64,000 nt of DNA from Pyxicephalus adspersus (lineage: Eukaryota > Chordata > Amphibia > Anura > Pyxicephalidae): NCBI RefSeq assembly GCF_032062135.1, contig NC_092863.1:18757362-18821361 (forward strand). The letters are read 5' to 3'. A program made the position numbers and the translations under genes. Every line of letters begins with the position of its first letter. The first letter of the stretch is position 1. This document shows, piece after piece, positions 1 to 11,436 of this stretch. The notes under the pieces were generated by a model. It saw only the letters and a program-made list of their open reading frames with translations, ran no database searches and was not told where the DNA came from.

Positions 1-871
1 TAGCAGAATTCTGAGAAAGATATCTATTTGGCACCAAGCACCAGAAAGCTATATAATAAACACATACATAATTATAAGGATCAGAAGGTGGGTTATAGGT
101 GGTTGGAATCGAAAATAATATAATGTTAATGAATAGAATGTATGAATACAATATGAAGGTATAAAATCGTGGTTCCATTCTTTACTTATCAATGTTAGTG
201 GGAAATACATATTTGAGGAAGTTAATTAAAAGAGGTCTGCGGAGCCAAGCTAAAAATGGGTTCTGTGATCCTGTAACTAATCGGTAAACAGTTTATCATG
301 GGAGGATTTGGGCCCATCTGCTCCACATACAAGAATATATGCCTAGATGGACTGATTTCTATGCCAAAGGTCGCAGCTGGCAGACCTCTAATCTCTGACT
401 AGTGGGTCTAGTGAAGTCCTTTTGGATTCATTCATTCTGGTTATAAACGGCTCGCAAATTCTAAATCTTGTCATTCATCCTTTGCTTACATAAGCAATGC
501 CATCCAACTGCTATAATGCACGATCATGTTTGGATTAAACAGCAATATATTCTGCTAAAGCTAAGCTCCAAAAGTGATTTCCTACTTTGGTATATCTATA
601 CAGACTGAACAGAAGGAGGAAGACAAAAAGTCACACATATACCCTGCATAGCTGAATAATAAAAAAAAGTTTAAATAAAATGGCGGCGATCAGACCTGAA
701 TGGGATACAAAGTATTAACAGGTTAAAAATGCATCGGTTAATAAAATAATGAATGTAGTTCATTTCTCATGAGCTACTGCATTTGTAAGTGCTAATTAAT
801 GATGAGAGAAAGCAATGACTTTGTCACTACTGATTTCATCCCTGATAACATTTGAATGTTCATTTTCTTGT
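1..871. other. Unassigned AT-rich intergenic sequence
   Basis: No gene, conserved exon or clear repeat boundary was recognised. Reading frames are short and interrupted on both strands. Confidence 0.5.
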
Positions 872-972
872 TTTTATTATAAATTTTATTAATACACATT
901 ATTTATTTATATGTTCATTAAATAGGGGTTGCAAATGACAGATACAGACAGTGACACAGGAGGACAAGTCAA
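872..972 (+). repeat. Fragment of an anuran interspersed repeat
   Basis: It contains GGGGTTGCAAATGACAGA followed by a CAGACAGTGACACAGGAGGA-like block, which is the core of the longer copies at 12236-12612 and 19745-19930. It is truncated on its right side just after the shared core. The family is recognised only by internal comparison and by memory of frog genomes. Confidence 0.6.
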
Positions 973-1238
973 ACAAGGCACATAGCACTTTTGGAGTATT
1001 AGTAAAATACTTTATGACAACAAATAAAGAGTGTTCATGTAAACAATGATGCCAATCATTTTGTTTTTGAAGAATATAGAAATTAAGGAATCACCTTGTG
1101 TAGGAGGGCTACTCTAGTCTTGGCATTCTAGCATAAAACATTGGCTGTGCGGTTGGGCCTAGTCCAACCAGAACCTTGATCCCTAATTCCTGCCCTGTCC
1201 CCTGATACATGTGTGATGTTCTACATTTTATTCTCAAG

Positions 1239-1535
1239 CAGGGGTGTCAAACTCTGGCCGCAACGTCCTTTTTTGGCCCCCAAAGGAATCCTAAATATGA
1301 ACTGCGCCGCTGCATTTAAATAGCGCCGCTACTACAATCGCCGGCATCACTCACGTCTATAGACCAGCAGGCTCTCTGCCTATGCCTGGCCCCGCATTGG
1401 ACTTCTTTATAGACGCAAATAATGCCGGGAATTTTAGTACCGGTGCTATTTCAATGAAGAGTAAGTTCTAGCGGCGGGCCACTCATAAGATTTAGCCCCG
1501 CATAGGCCTCGTCTGGCATTTCCAGCACTCCCCCT
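1239..1535 (+). mobile_element. Truncated hAT-like MITE (CAGGGGTGTCAAACTC terminus)
   Basis: The sequence from 1239 begins CAGGGGTGTCAAACTCTGGCC-like, a terminus typical of non-autonomous hAT elements in vertebrates, and is followed by a GC-rich interior unlike the AT-rich flanks. The matching opposite terminus is not visible, so the right boundary is approximate and the copy is probably truncated. No transposase is encoded. Confidence 0.5.
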
Positions 1536-1555
1536 CAGCTGTACTTTTCCTTGCT

Positions 1556-2657
1556 ACTCCAAGGCATGGACTTGAATAGTTGGATTTTCATAGAAGAATA
1601 TTGTTATTATTATTATTGTTAGCCTGTGCAAAAAACTTCTGAAACTTCTTTTGAATAATGCCCAATGAGAGCTTAGAGGCACCTACTCTGACATTGTGGA
1701 ATGACTGTGGCAAACCATAGCTGTGCAGATTCGCCTTATAAACTTGCCCTTCCCCTTTACTCTAATCTCCCACCCCCACCCCCTTAAAATACCCCTACAT
1801 CCAAATCCCCTCACCAATGAATTACCACTCCAAGCATTGCTTAAATAGCCCGTAGGCCTTTTAAAAACAAAATTATAACCAAAAATAACTTAATATCAAA
1901 TAAAAAAATATAAATAACAATATAAACAATAAAACAGTATAAATAAACATACATACAAAGAATAACCAATATAACTTAATAACACAATAATTAAAGAATA
2001 AGTACCAGATTAACAATAACAAATATCCTAACCATATTGCTTTACCATCTTTCTTACTTGCAGGTCCTCGAAGGCTTACACCTTTTTGGGGTCTGCACCT
2101 TAAAGACAGTTGCTCCCAGCTGCCCATACTCCCAGTTCGGGAAGGAATATATCCTTTTCTTGTGCAGACCCTTCCCACAACACTTTACCAGACCATTAAC
2201 CCAAACCAGGGATTCCATACCAAAGATGGAACCCTAACCAAAATATTGCCACCACCACACTCCCCCCGAGGACCTCAAACGCCCGCCCTAGTTGCCACTC
2301 TGAAAGGGGGGGTTTAACGGTACAAAAGGGATCAGTTGTCTATTACATTGATATGATTGGTTGTGTTTGCAGGTTTTGCATCCTTGTCCAGACTCTGGAC
2401 TCTGTATTTGTTATATGAGTTTCAGTGAGGCTAATGCCATGCAGATTTAAGTTTATGGATTCAGGGGCAGACATAGGGAGGTGCAAGGTGTAGCAGGGGG
2501 CCCCTGAACCCTTTTTAGCCTATAGGGGCCCCAAGTTAGTTTGGTGCACAGGACACAAAGATGGCTATGTCCACCATTGTGTGGATTGCTTTTATTATCT
2601 GATTTGTAGTGTATTCAAAATATATAATGGCTATAATGGCTAAATACAACTATATAT
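1556..2657. other. Unassigned sequence
   Basis: It contains a pyrimidine-rich stretch (about 1740-1860), an A-rich stretch of short AAATAA motifs (1865-2030) and, at 2465-2575, a block with GGGGCCCC-like motifs that may belong to another interspersed repeat. No exon was recognised. Confidence 0.4.
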
Positions 2658-3021
2658 AAGCTAGGTACACAGGTGCAATATTTGTCGTTAGAAAACGATC
2701 GACTAACAGTTATGCACAATTATTTTTAACGATCGTATTGTGCATAATTCTGTACATGCTGTAACAATAAGATCGTTCAAATATAATCCACCAATAATGT
2801 ACACACGCTACATATGATCGTTTGAACGATGCAGGAAGAGACATGTACTGGAGAAAGTGTATTGCAGAACCATCGACGATTAGATCTGTCGGGGCGGTCG
2901 TTCGTTTCCAGCAAAATCCCCGTTCATTGGCGTCATTGTGCACTTTTTTTAACGAATATTGGACGAACCGTCATTAGTCATTCGTTTCCAACAATATTTA
3001 TTGCCGTTGTGTACGCAGCTT
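2658..3021. mobile_element. MITE with GTACACA-type inverted ends, subfamily B
   Basis: The left end starts AAGCTAGGTACACAGGTGC and the right end, read in reverse, starts AAGCTGCGTACACAACGGC, giving imperfect terminal inverted repeats of about 40 bp. The interior is rich in CGATCGTT-type motifs. A second copy at 6908 shares the block GATCGTTCAAATATAATCC. No coding capacity is seen. The terminal sequence is related to the more numerous copies at 5893, 10638, 11170, 23934 and 57176, but the interior differs. Confidence 0.75.
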
Positions 3022-4695
3022 TACATTTTAATTGTACTCATTGTAAAAATTATTGACAATTACACAAACTGCATGCCATATTACCACCTTTCATTTACTC
3101 GATGAATATTAAAGGTTATAAAAAATAAGTTATTTAGTTTGGCCTCAGCACAGGGTAGCTTCTATTCACAATCACCAATTAAAGACGAAATATACACACC
3201 TTAACATTGACTTGCAGGACCACCATTAGAAATGTCTGGGCTCCATAATAGGTAAACTTCATTTGATGGCTAGGAAGTAGAGATAAGGTGAATTTTCAAT
3301 CCATGGGCCACCGATGAGAAACGTTTATTTTACAGGTAGCCTAGTAAGTAAAATGATCTGTAGTGACAAGTTTGTTTTAAAATGTTTTTTTCTTCTATAT
3401 TAATTAGATATGCTTTAATAATTTGCATATTATATGGAAATTAAGTAAAAATAAATCCCGCAAGGACGATATGAAAAAATCTTAGTAAACTGTATCAATC
3501 TTCGGTACTAATATTTCACTAATTTGATCTAAGTGTGCCTAAACATAAGTTGCTTGTAATAGATTTCTCCATTGTAAACATTGTCATAATATTAGTTTAT
3601 CAACTAACCAGCATGTGTCCTTGTAAATTCAAAGAAGTGGTTGCAAGGTGATAAATATTTTTCACAAAAATTCTACGATTCTATTTAGTGTAACTGGAGA
3701 AATGTGCTTGTTACCCAGACAGCTAATTCTATAAGATTCAGTTGATTTCAGAATTTAGAGCATGTGTTATTCAAATGACTTGAAAGTTAAGCAGCGAGAT
3801 AATTAGCCTAATTTACAGCTTTATGATGATAGCCGTGAATAGAGTTTTTTGTTCTAGTGTCAGAAAACCCTTCATTTTAGTTGTTGCGGAAAAGAAATGG
3901 CACAGCTGGTAGCAATGGAGTGATTAGAACATTCACATGAACTGACAAAGACTAAACAAATCTGTGGGCAGTTACATGGGATTGTGTCGTGCTGCAATTT
4001 TTAGTTTCTTTGTGTAACATGGGCAGGATTTATACTTTTAGGAATCTGATCCAAAGGAGACTTCAGATAAAGCACTATAGTAAAACACAAATTTAGTATA
4101 CATTCAATCCCCAGCCTTTATGCCATTACCAGACTCACAGGGGAGCACAGCTCAGTGTTCTACCCACACTAATTTCCCAAAATGCAGGTTTTGTACTCAA
4201 AAATCACCTCTGGCACCTTCACAATAGGAGCTTTCATTCCTCGAAACAGAGCAGTATTGTACACCTCGGAAGGCTTGATAACCTTTCTTTCTTTGTTCTG
4301 TGTATTGATGTCCCTTGACTTATCTACTGGACCCAGGCTCCTTCCTTTGAGCCTCCCCCAACAACACCCACATCTGCAGGACTTCCCATCACCCAGCTAC
4401 TATTATAGTGTCACCCACACCTCCTTTTGGCAATACACCAGACTGGTAAAAAAAAAGAATCGAAACACGTGGAGTGTTTTTATCTGATGTGCCCGATGAT
4501 GCTATAAACACAGACCTTGAATAACTTCTCTGTAAATTCTATAGGAGGTTGGATCATGGTTGGATATGGGTTAGCAGTGTGACAGTCCTTACTTGGACAA
4601 TTTGGACATATTGCTATTGTTCCTTCAAGAAGTGGTGGAAGCTTGTGGCCAAAATCCCTGATATATGGATCCTATATATTGGGAATACTTTAAAA
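3022..4695. other. Unassigned AT-rich sequence
   Basis: No gene or bounded repeat was recognised. The 101-residue reading frame around 4182-4487 resembles no family I know and has no splice or promoter context. Confidence 0.45.
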
Positions 4696-4937
4696 CAGGG
4701 GTCCCCAACCCCCAGTCACCACTAGTGGGTTCTGGCCAGGAGAAGGACCCCACTTGGGGTGAAGACGCACAGGGCAGAGCCACGGAACATGTGGGCAGTG
4801 GGCAGGTTGTGTCCCTGGGCAGATGAGCGGGTTCTGGCATCATGACCTTACTCTGGGGGAAGTTTCTTTTGAGTAACACGTGGTCCAGAGTCCATACATT
4901 TAGTGGCCCACGAGCTCCAAAAGGTTGGGGACCACTG
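4696..4937. mobile_element. hAT MITE (CAGGGGTCCCCAACC family) with target duplication
   Basis: The element starts CAGGGGTCCCCAACC and ends GGTTGGGGACCACTG, an inverted pair. It is flanked by CTTTAAAA on the left (4688-4695) and CTCTAAAA on the right (4938-4945), a 7 of 8 match as expected for an old hAT target duplication. The interior is GC-rich. Related copies lie at 47731 and 52316. Confidence 0.85.
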
Positions 4938-5892
4938 CTCTAAAAGGTTTAAGTATATCTGTGGGCCAACTAAAACCTAGAGAAACTTTTCATTGTTTCT
5001 TTTTTTAACTCTTACACTTTTTATTCTTACACTGGTTAGTATGCAACATTTGCTACATTGTCAATGACTGAATTCATGTTTTCTGTGAACTAAGCAGAAT
5101 GAAGAGATACCATATAGGTAAGATGTGTGTATTCCTGAATGGGAGGAGAATTTTGGTTCACATAGATGTGCCTTGTGCTATAAAGTTGTGTGTTGGGTTG
5201 TCATTCAGACCTAACAGCACACCAATGTATTTTACAGTACATTACCTAACCTTAACGCTCAATTAAACTTTTAGTTAATTATAGCTACAAAATGGCTTTT
5301 AGATACATCAAAGCAGTAAGGAGTCCAGAGACGTACAGTCCATTCATAAGGTCTCTTGTTTGTTTGACGAGACCATTGCTTTTACAAGGATCTTTCTCCG
5401 GAGGCTTCCAGTAGCCGATAGACTTTTCTACTCTTTGGTGGCATTCTAAAAAAATGAACAGTAACAGTGTTTGTTTTAAAGTACCTGAAAGCTGGTTTGG
5501 ATTGAACGTTCTATTAGGCTTTTTCAGTAGAGATGCTGTACAAGTTTTCTCTAAAAAAAATATTTTGGCTTGGCTTACATCATTGCGATGTAATATGCTT
5601 TAATGTGTGTTGCAGCAGGCTTGCCATTCTTGCCAGTGGACCACAATGGGCAATTTAAAGCCCTTATTTTACATCTGGGCATTATAATTGCTAAAATCTG
5701 ATACTAGCTAGTCTGTGGTTCACAATGCACTAGGGTTCATCGGATACCATGCATTGGGGCAACACATGCATTTTCTTGTGACTTTATAAACCTGCCATTC
5801 ATAAATAATGATATCATGAATTTTAAAATGATGTGTAACACAACTAAGCCTCTTTAGAATACCTAGAATAGGAGGTCTGTAGAGGTCTAAAT
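4938..5892. other. Unassigned sequence
   Basis: AT-rich sequence with no recognised exon or bounded repeat. Confidence 0.45.
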
Positions 5893-6192
5893 TAGGCTAA
5901 GTAAACACGTGTAATAATTGTCATTGGAAGGATCTTTCACGATCCTCTCCAACAACAAATGACTGTACGATGCATCATTGAGTACTGTACATGCAGCATC
6001 GTTCTGCTCTATGGGGAGGGAAGGTAGGAGAACGATGGAGAGGCACCCTGTTGTGCTCTCTCTCTTTCACTTGCATTACAATTGTTCGTCGTCTATCGTC
6101 CATGGATCCGCCAGGATGGTTGTTCAGACAATGGACGACAAAAACTGTACAAATGCAAGGTTCTCGTCCTATATCTGCAGAACTTGATAACA
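5893..6192 (+). mobile_element. MITE of the GTACACACG family, subfamily A
   Basis: It shares with the copies at 10638, 11170, 23934 and 57176 an ordered set of blocks: GGATCTTTCACGATCCT, an initial GTACTGTACATGCAGCA-type block, TTCTGCTCTATGG, GCACCCTG, CTCTCTC, a CCATGGATCCGCCAGGATGG-type block and a TTCTCGTCC end. The left terminus is diverged and the right terminus is missing or decayed. Short reading frames here are by-products of this repeat. Confidence 0.75.
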
Positions 6193-6482
6193 ATTCATAT
6201 CTTTACCTAATCTTTTTAAAACATTTACACCTCTCCCAGACTTTTTGGCATCACGGTGACTAGATTATGTAATTAGAACTGGATGATTTCACACATCTGC
6301 TTCAATACATTCCACAGTGATTGGGTGGAGGTAATTGAATTTCCCATTTGCATAGATAAGCAAGAATATCTTTTGCATTACAGAACATGATTGCTATAAA
6401 TCATCAGTCAAACATTAATTTAGTGCAGGTCTCCCAGCTGCAATACATGCCTTTGTTGAAAGCTAATTGTTTCTTTGTAAAC

Positions 6483-6880
6483 CAGGGTCGGCAAACTTTC
6501 ATGGCCATTTCAGGGGTGTCCGGGAGCACTCTAGGCCGGACTTTGAGTCTCGCCCTAATGGCTCTGCCCACCACCAGGGAACGCCCCTGAAGTGAAATCT
6601 CTCTCCTTAGTATGCATTGTGGAGGGGAGGGATTTCCCTTCAGGGAGCCTTCCCTATTTACCGTGGCGGCGGAAGTATCAACGCCGGCTGAGGTAAATAG
6701 GGGAGCAACAGCAAGGAGGCAGCACCTGAGCTCCGGTAGTTCCTAACACCACCTGGCAGATCTGCCCAGCAACCCGAGGCTCCGGAGCCGTGGGTTGCCA
6801 GCCGGCATTATCCCGGATCTGCCAGGGGAACTACCGGCTAGAGTATATCTGGCATAAAGGCCGGAGTTTGCCAACCCCTG
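6483..6880. mobile_element. hAT MITE with perfect 8-bp target duplication
   Basis: The left end starts CAGGGTCGGCAAACTTTC and the right end reads GGAGTTTGCCAACCCCTG, an inverted terminal pair. The direct repeat TTGTAAAC occurs immediately outside both ends (6475-6482 and 6881-6888). The 398-bp element is markedly richer in GC and CpG than its surroundings and encodes no transposase. Confidence 0.93.
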
Positions 6881-6907
6881 TTGTAAACAATACACATCCA
6901 CTGTGGT

Positions 6908-7118
6908 AAGCTAGGTACACACTTGCAATAATTATCGTTAAAAAACGAACGACTAATGATTATGCATGATTATTTTGAATGATCATATTGTGCGCAATTC
7001 TGTACATGTTGTAACAATACGATCGTTTAAATATAATCCACCAATAGTGTACTCACGCTAGATACGATAGGTTTCCAGCGACAATCCTCGTTCGTCGATG
7101 TTGTTGTACACTTTTTCT
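6908..7118 (+). mobile_element. Truncated MITE, subfamily B of the GTACACA family
   Basis: It starts AAGCTAGGTACACACTTGC and follows the copy at 2658 through the shared block AAATATAATCCACCAATA, then stops before the right terminus, close to an AT dinucleotide tract. Confidence 0.75.
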
Positions 7119-7128
7119 TGCTTAAATG

Positions 7129-7134
7129 TTCACT

Positions 7135-7175
<41 letters not shown>

Positions 7176-7177
7176 AG
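7129..7177. repeat. AT microsatellite inside a hairpin
   Basis: An uninterrupted AT tract (7139-7171) is bracketed by TTCACTATA on the left and TATAGTGAA on the right, so the whole segment can fold into a single hairpin. Confidence 0.9.
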
Positions 7178-7277
7178 ACAAAAGGTAAGGGGCTTCCCCT
7201 ATTAAAAAAAAAAAAAAAACATTTAGAGGAAGAAAAAAAAACCAAGATAATTTCTACTTTATATGAAAGAGTTATCT

Positions 7278-7331
7278 ATCGCTTCTTGGCCTTTTGGCAA
7301 AGATCAAGTGTAGTATCTGTTCTTATCAGTT
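7278..7331 (+). pseudogene. Truncated U2 snRNA pseudogene
   Basis: The sequence follows the first 54 nucleotides of vertebrate U2 snRNA, starting at ATCGCTTCT and including the branch-point recognition GTAGTA (7310-7315) and TTCTTATCAG. I see two substitutions against the remembered vertebrate sequence: a C to T in the CTTCTCGGCC block and a T to A in GGCTAAGATC. The match ends after ATCAGTT, and unrelated sequence follows, so the rest of U2 (Sm site, 3' stem-loops) is missing. No snRNA promoter is evident upstream, where there are A-rich and AT tracts. It is a non-functional fragment, probably retroposed. Confidence 0.85.
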
Positions 7332-8008
7332 CTGGATGTGGAAAACCAAGGTGTCCTGGGTGTAGGCGCCAAAGTTAATACACTTTAGATTAAAAGGCGG
7401 AGAATAAGGTTGAAGTTGGCAATCTCTATATCTCTGATGTGGGCAGGACTGCCACGATCTGACCAAGGGGCCAGGGATGAGAAGGTCCCCGATAAAAAAA
7501 AAGTTTTTAGTGATAGGTCGGCTTCACATGGCTCCCCAGCCCACATATCACCTAGTCTGGATCTCCCATTCTGAATACTTATCACCGATGCCTTAACTTT
7601 ATTCAGTGCTAGATAGTCAATTATTTAGAATTTGTTCAAACAAATTTCAAAAATTTTTACCAAAAATATTTTCGGCAAATTGGTAAATCACCAAAATAAA
7701 TTATTTAATGTTTTTAAAAGGGGGAGGGAGTTGTATGACATGCTGTCTGAGTTTTCTTCCAAATTTCACAACCTTCTACAAATATTTTGTACTTAGTTCA
7801 GTTCAGTTTTCTAGTTCTAGTGGTTTTTGCAAATGGCTTTGAGCCTACTGGCAATGTCAGTTAAAGGTATGGAAAACAGCATAATGCTTTATTTATTTTT
7901 AGGTACATTAAGTAATAAATCAGTAAAACAAAACAAAATGATTGGACAACAGACAGGGCAAATGAGGTCATGCCCATGTTTTTTTTTTTTAAGTAAGCTT
8001 TAAAACCC
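7332..8008. other. Unassigned sequence fused to the U2 fragment, then AT-rich DNA
   Basis: The part at 7332-7600 has a more balanced base composition, an A-run at 7494-7502 and no frame that I can assign; it may be the partner RNA or element of the U2 chimera. The part from 7610 is plain AT-rich sequence. Confidence 0.4.
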
Positions 8009-8220
8009 ATTTTTATCATGGGCATGGCTGGACCTGCCTGATTCCCTTTTTATCATGGGCATGACTTGACCTGCCCAAAACTCTTTTTTAATGGGCATGA
8101 CTTTACCTGCCCAAAACTCTTTTTTCATGGGCATGGCTTGACTTGCCCAAACTCCTTTTTCATATGCATGTCTTGACCTGGACAAAACTCTTTTTTAATG
8201 GGAATGACTTGACTTGCCCC
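8009..8220. repeat. Minisatellite, about 38-40 bp unit, about six copies
   Basis: Successive units share the order CATGGGCATG, CTTGACCTGCCC, AAAACTC and a T-run. The units differ by point changes, giving a decayed tandem array. The apparent 61-residue repetitive reading frame on the minus strand is a product of the array. Confidence 0.9.
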
Positions 8221-8364
8221 TTCTGTTGTTCAATGTTTTGGCTTAAGAGGCAGAACACCATTCCCAGTGCCATGAATTTACATATTAGAACCAATCTTTT
8301 CAAACTGGCCTACCCATCTTCTTCTGTCTTTTAAAACCCTCACTACTTTCTACCACTACATATC

Positions 8365-8562
8365 TCCCATCCTATTGTGTGTTACTTCCCCCTCGTCCTA
8401 GATGGTAAGCTCCTAAGGGCAGGGTCATCTCCTCCTCCTGTGTCACTGCCTGCATCTGTCTGTCATTTGCAACCCCTATTTAATCTACAGCACTGCATAA
8501 TATGTTGGCGCTATATAAATCCTGTTTATTTTATATTATTAATAATAATAATAATAATAATA
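8365..8562 (-). repeat. Copy of the anuran interspersed repeat, antisense
   Basis: Read on the minus strand it matches the copies at 12236 and 19745: a trinucleotide ATT/AAT tract, a GCGCCAACATATTATGCAGT-like head, GGGGTTGCAAATGACAGA, the GTGACACAGGAGGAGG block and GAGCTTACCATCTAGGA-like sequence. The trinucleotide tract at about 8538-8562 marks the element's end. Confidence 0.75.
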
Positions 8563-9280
8563 AAAAAGATAGATTTAGTCTTTTTTATGAGATGTACCAT
8601 GCTGCAACTAGCATATTAAACATTCAAGTGTAGGAGCAGGAATATCTCGCAGACGAAACACTTCTAAACACAGAGAAAATAATCCTGAATTTGAGGTTTT
8701 ATATGGGGAGGGGGTGCTTATTTCACCCTGCTACTATGCAAACTAGGGTAGAAAGAATGGGAAGGACTTATGGCACACTGCTCAATGTCATCACATATCC
8801 AACAGTGTTTGCAAAATGGCACACATATTGCACCGATGTCGGTCACTGATCACATTCTTCTGGCAAAATATTGAGATTCACAGCAAACTCTGGCTCCTAA
8901 TGATCAGATCACTCATTACTATTCCTGATCTGCCTTTAGCTTTTTCAGCAGATGGCTGCAAATCCTGCCTGTTATACATTGCTACAAATGCCAGTATCAT
9001 TAAAATGCTATCTTGGCTTGCATTGTATATTTTTGTATTGTAAGGGTAAATATATCCCCCAGAATAAAAAAATGAATACTTTTATACAAAGGAGAGATAC
9101 AAAAAAAATACAAAGAAATGAAAGCAGTAAGCAATGGTAACACTAGGCTCTAATATAATACAAACTTCCAGGTAACTTTTTGAACAGTGAGAATGAATAG
9201 TGGATAAGCGGCACCAAAATATTAACCAGGGTGGTTAATACTACTGCACATAAAGTACATTTTTGCATTGAAACATATGA
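8563..9280. other. Unassigned sequence
   Basis: No exon or bounded repeat was recognised. Confidence 0.45.
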
Positions 9281-9474
9281 GGGCCTGATTTAATAAAGCT
9301 CTGAAAGCTTGGACAGGATACACTTTCATCAGTGAAGCTGGGTTATCCAGCAAACATGGAATGGATCTGGTCCCGGATTTAAAATATTTGCTAGCAAATA
9401 GCAAATGACTTTGAAGAAATCCATTTCAGGTTTGCTGGATCACCCAGCTTGCGGAGCTTTAATAAATCAGGCCC
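9281..9474. mobile_element. Palindromic 200-bp MITE, copy 1
   Basis: The ends are GGGCCTGATTTAATAAAGCT and its near-perfect inverse, and the two halves are imperfect inverted copies containing AGCTGGGTTATCCAGCAAAC and TTTGCTGGATCACCCAGCTT. Further copies lie at 35083, 36107, 39777 and 41178. It is non-coding. Confidence 0.85.
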
Positions 9475-10637
9475 TTAACTGTGAATTTAGCCAAACATCT
9501 ATGTTATCTGCTGGCTCTAGTAGCAGTAAATCAGCAGAAGACAGGTGCTAAGGAACCAAATACTGCAGAACAGGAACATTAATTTCAAATATTTTAGATG
9601 GATTTGGGCTTTAATAGGAAAAACATGCTTTATGAATGCTTCCGTAGCAGCTGGATACATATTGATGTATTTACAGTTTATTTCATTCAGTGTGTGGATA
9701 GCTATGCAGTGTATTATCACATGTTATCTGAAGAATTCTCTCTTGCATATTGCGTTTGTGTTCGCTGGAATTTTGAAGATTGTGCAGAAATGCTGGTTCA
9801 GTTCATTTTTAAGCTTGCATGACAAGTACTTTCCATAAACCTTACTGCGATCTGATGCATATTGCATGACTGCCCATGTTTAAGTTGTTCTGTTAGCCTT
9901 AGGGGATCGGTTAGTGTAGACTTCATTGACCTATTTGATCTGCTAGGAATTTTTATGAGGGAAATATCCAATTATATGTGTAATAGCTGTTCTGCATATG
10001 ATCACCTTTTTCTTAGAAAATGTACTAATTAGAGAGCAAGTGGCTGCAAAAATGCCATAGAAGATCAGCTTACTTTAGAGTCCAAAGAAAAAAAGCAACA
10101 ATATTTTCTAAAACAAAAACATGGCAATAGTTTATAATACACAGTGTCAATGTCAAGTTTAGATTTAGTTTATGCTGCATTCATGCAAAGTTTAAGGAAA
10201 CTTTACACGTCTTCAAATAAAAAGTGATGTATCAAATTCTAGGATTATGTAATAAGGTGGGGTGTGGAATGCCTTTAAAGTCTTCTGACTACTCATGACA
10301 AGGACAGTTTTTTGGTTCTTCAAAGATTTGAAAGTTTTGTTCTTTCTTTCATGACTGAGATAATGAAAAGTTAAGGACTCTGACACTAAAATAAATTGCA
10401 TTGGATAACAAAATCTCCCCCTCCATGGACTGCGTTGAGTTCAACAGCAACAAGCGTCTTCCTCATTAGTGCTAATATCTCCTGATTCTAATGGGTTATG
10501 AGGATGTAAAACGTTCCCTGAAGTTCACTTGGTTGCAGTGGTTGGTGAACCATCAATGACCCAGAAATACAGGCTACAATACGCATATGTTCTGGAGACC
10601 ATATTGCAAAAGAATCTGGTCTTACCTGGGACCACCG
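9475..10637. other. Unassigned sequence
   Basis: A 97-residue frame (9545-9838) and overlapping frames are present, but the amino-acid pattern fits no family I know and there are no flanking splice signals worth proposing. Confidence 0.4.
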
Positions 10638-10910
10638 AAGGCTGTGTACACATGTCCAATAAATGGAATGGATCTTTCGTGATCATTTCCAATGACAAAA
10701 GACTGAACAATGCATGAACGAGTGGTGTACATACAGCACTGTTCTTCTCTATGGAGAGGGAAGAATGACAAAGCGGCACCCTGCTGAGCTCTCTCCCCGT
10801 TACTTTCATTTGGATCGTCCATCCACCTTGGATCCGCATTAATGGATCCAGGAATGGCGAGCGCTGTACACACACCAGATTCCCGTCCGATATCATCCCC
10901 GAGGGAGTGA
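10638..10910 (+). mobile_element. MITE of the GTACACACG family, subfamily A
   Basis: It begins GGCTGTGTACACATGTCC and contains the family blocks GAATGGATCTTTCGTGATC, CATGAACGAGTGGTGTACAT, TTCTCTATGGAG and CGCTGTACACACACCAGATT. The right end is decayed. The long minus-strand frame that overlaps it arises from the repeat. Confidence 0.8.
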
Positions 10911-11169
10911 GTGCTACACCTAAATTATAATTGAGTTTAAGCAGGTACAGTAGTAAAATGTCAATATATAGTGTCAAATCTATGTCAAGTTACAAATAAT
11001 TCTTTCCGAGATCCATGAACATTGTCTAGCAGCCAGTAAAAACAGGTGCAAATTCCATTACAAACTTCAGCAAGTGTATACAGATGGTCTGGCATGGAGG
11101 AGGACAATGATGGCTTATTAGAGGAAAGAAAAAGACAAGACAATGGTGACTACCAACGAGGCTTAACCT

Positions 11170-11436
11170 GAATACACACATGCAGTAATAGTCGTTGCAA
11201 TGGATCTTTCACGATCCTTTCCAACGACTATGTACTGCACTATGCATGAACGAGTACTGTACATACAGCACCGTTCTGCTCTATGGAGAAGGGAGGGGGA
11301 GAATGATGGAGCAGCACCCTGCTGTGCGCTCTCTCCCTTCCCTTAGGATTGTTCGTCGGCCATCGTCGGTGGATCCACCAGGATGGTCGTTCAGATGATG
11401 GACAACTGGCCCTGTACACACACCATATTCTTGCAA
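11170..11436 (+). mobile_element. MITE of the GTACACACG family, subfamily A
   Basis: The same ordered blocks as in the neighbouring copy at 10638 occur here, in the same orientation and separated from it by about 260 bp: GGATCTTTCACGATCC, CATGAACGAGTACTGTACAT, TTCTGCTCTATGGAGAAGGG and CCACCAGGATGGTCGTTC. Terminal sequences are incomplete. Confidence 0.8.

Noticed and set aside
8000..8185. Repetitive 61-residue minus-strand ORF
   Set aside because: It is a translation of the 38-40-bp minisatellite, without start context or homologue.
10525..10977. 150-residue minus-strand ORF
   Set aside because: It overlaps the MITE at 10638, whose copies elsewhere are broken in the same frame; it is non-coding repeat sequence.
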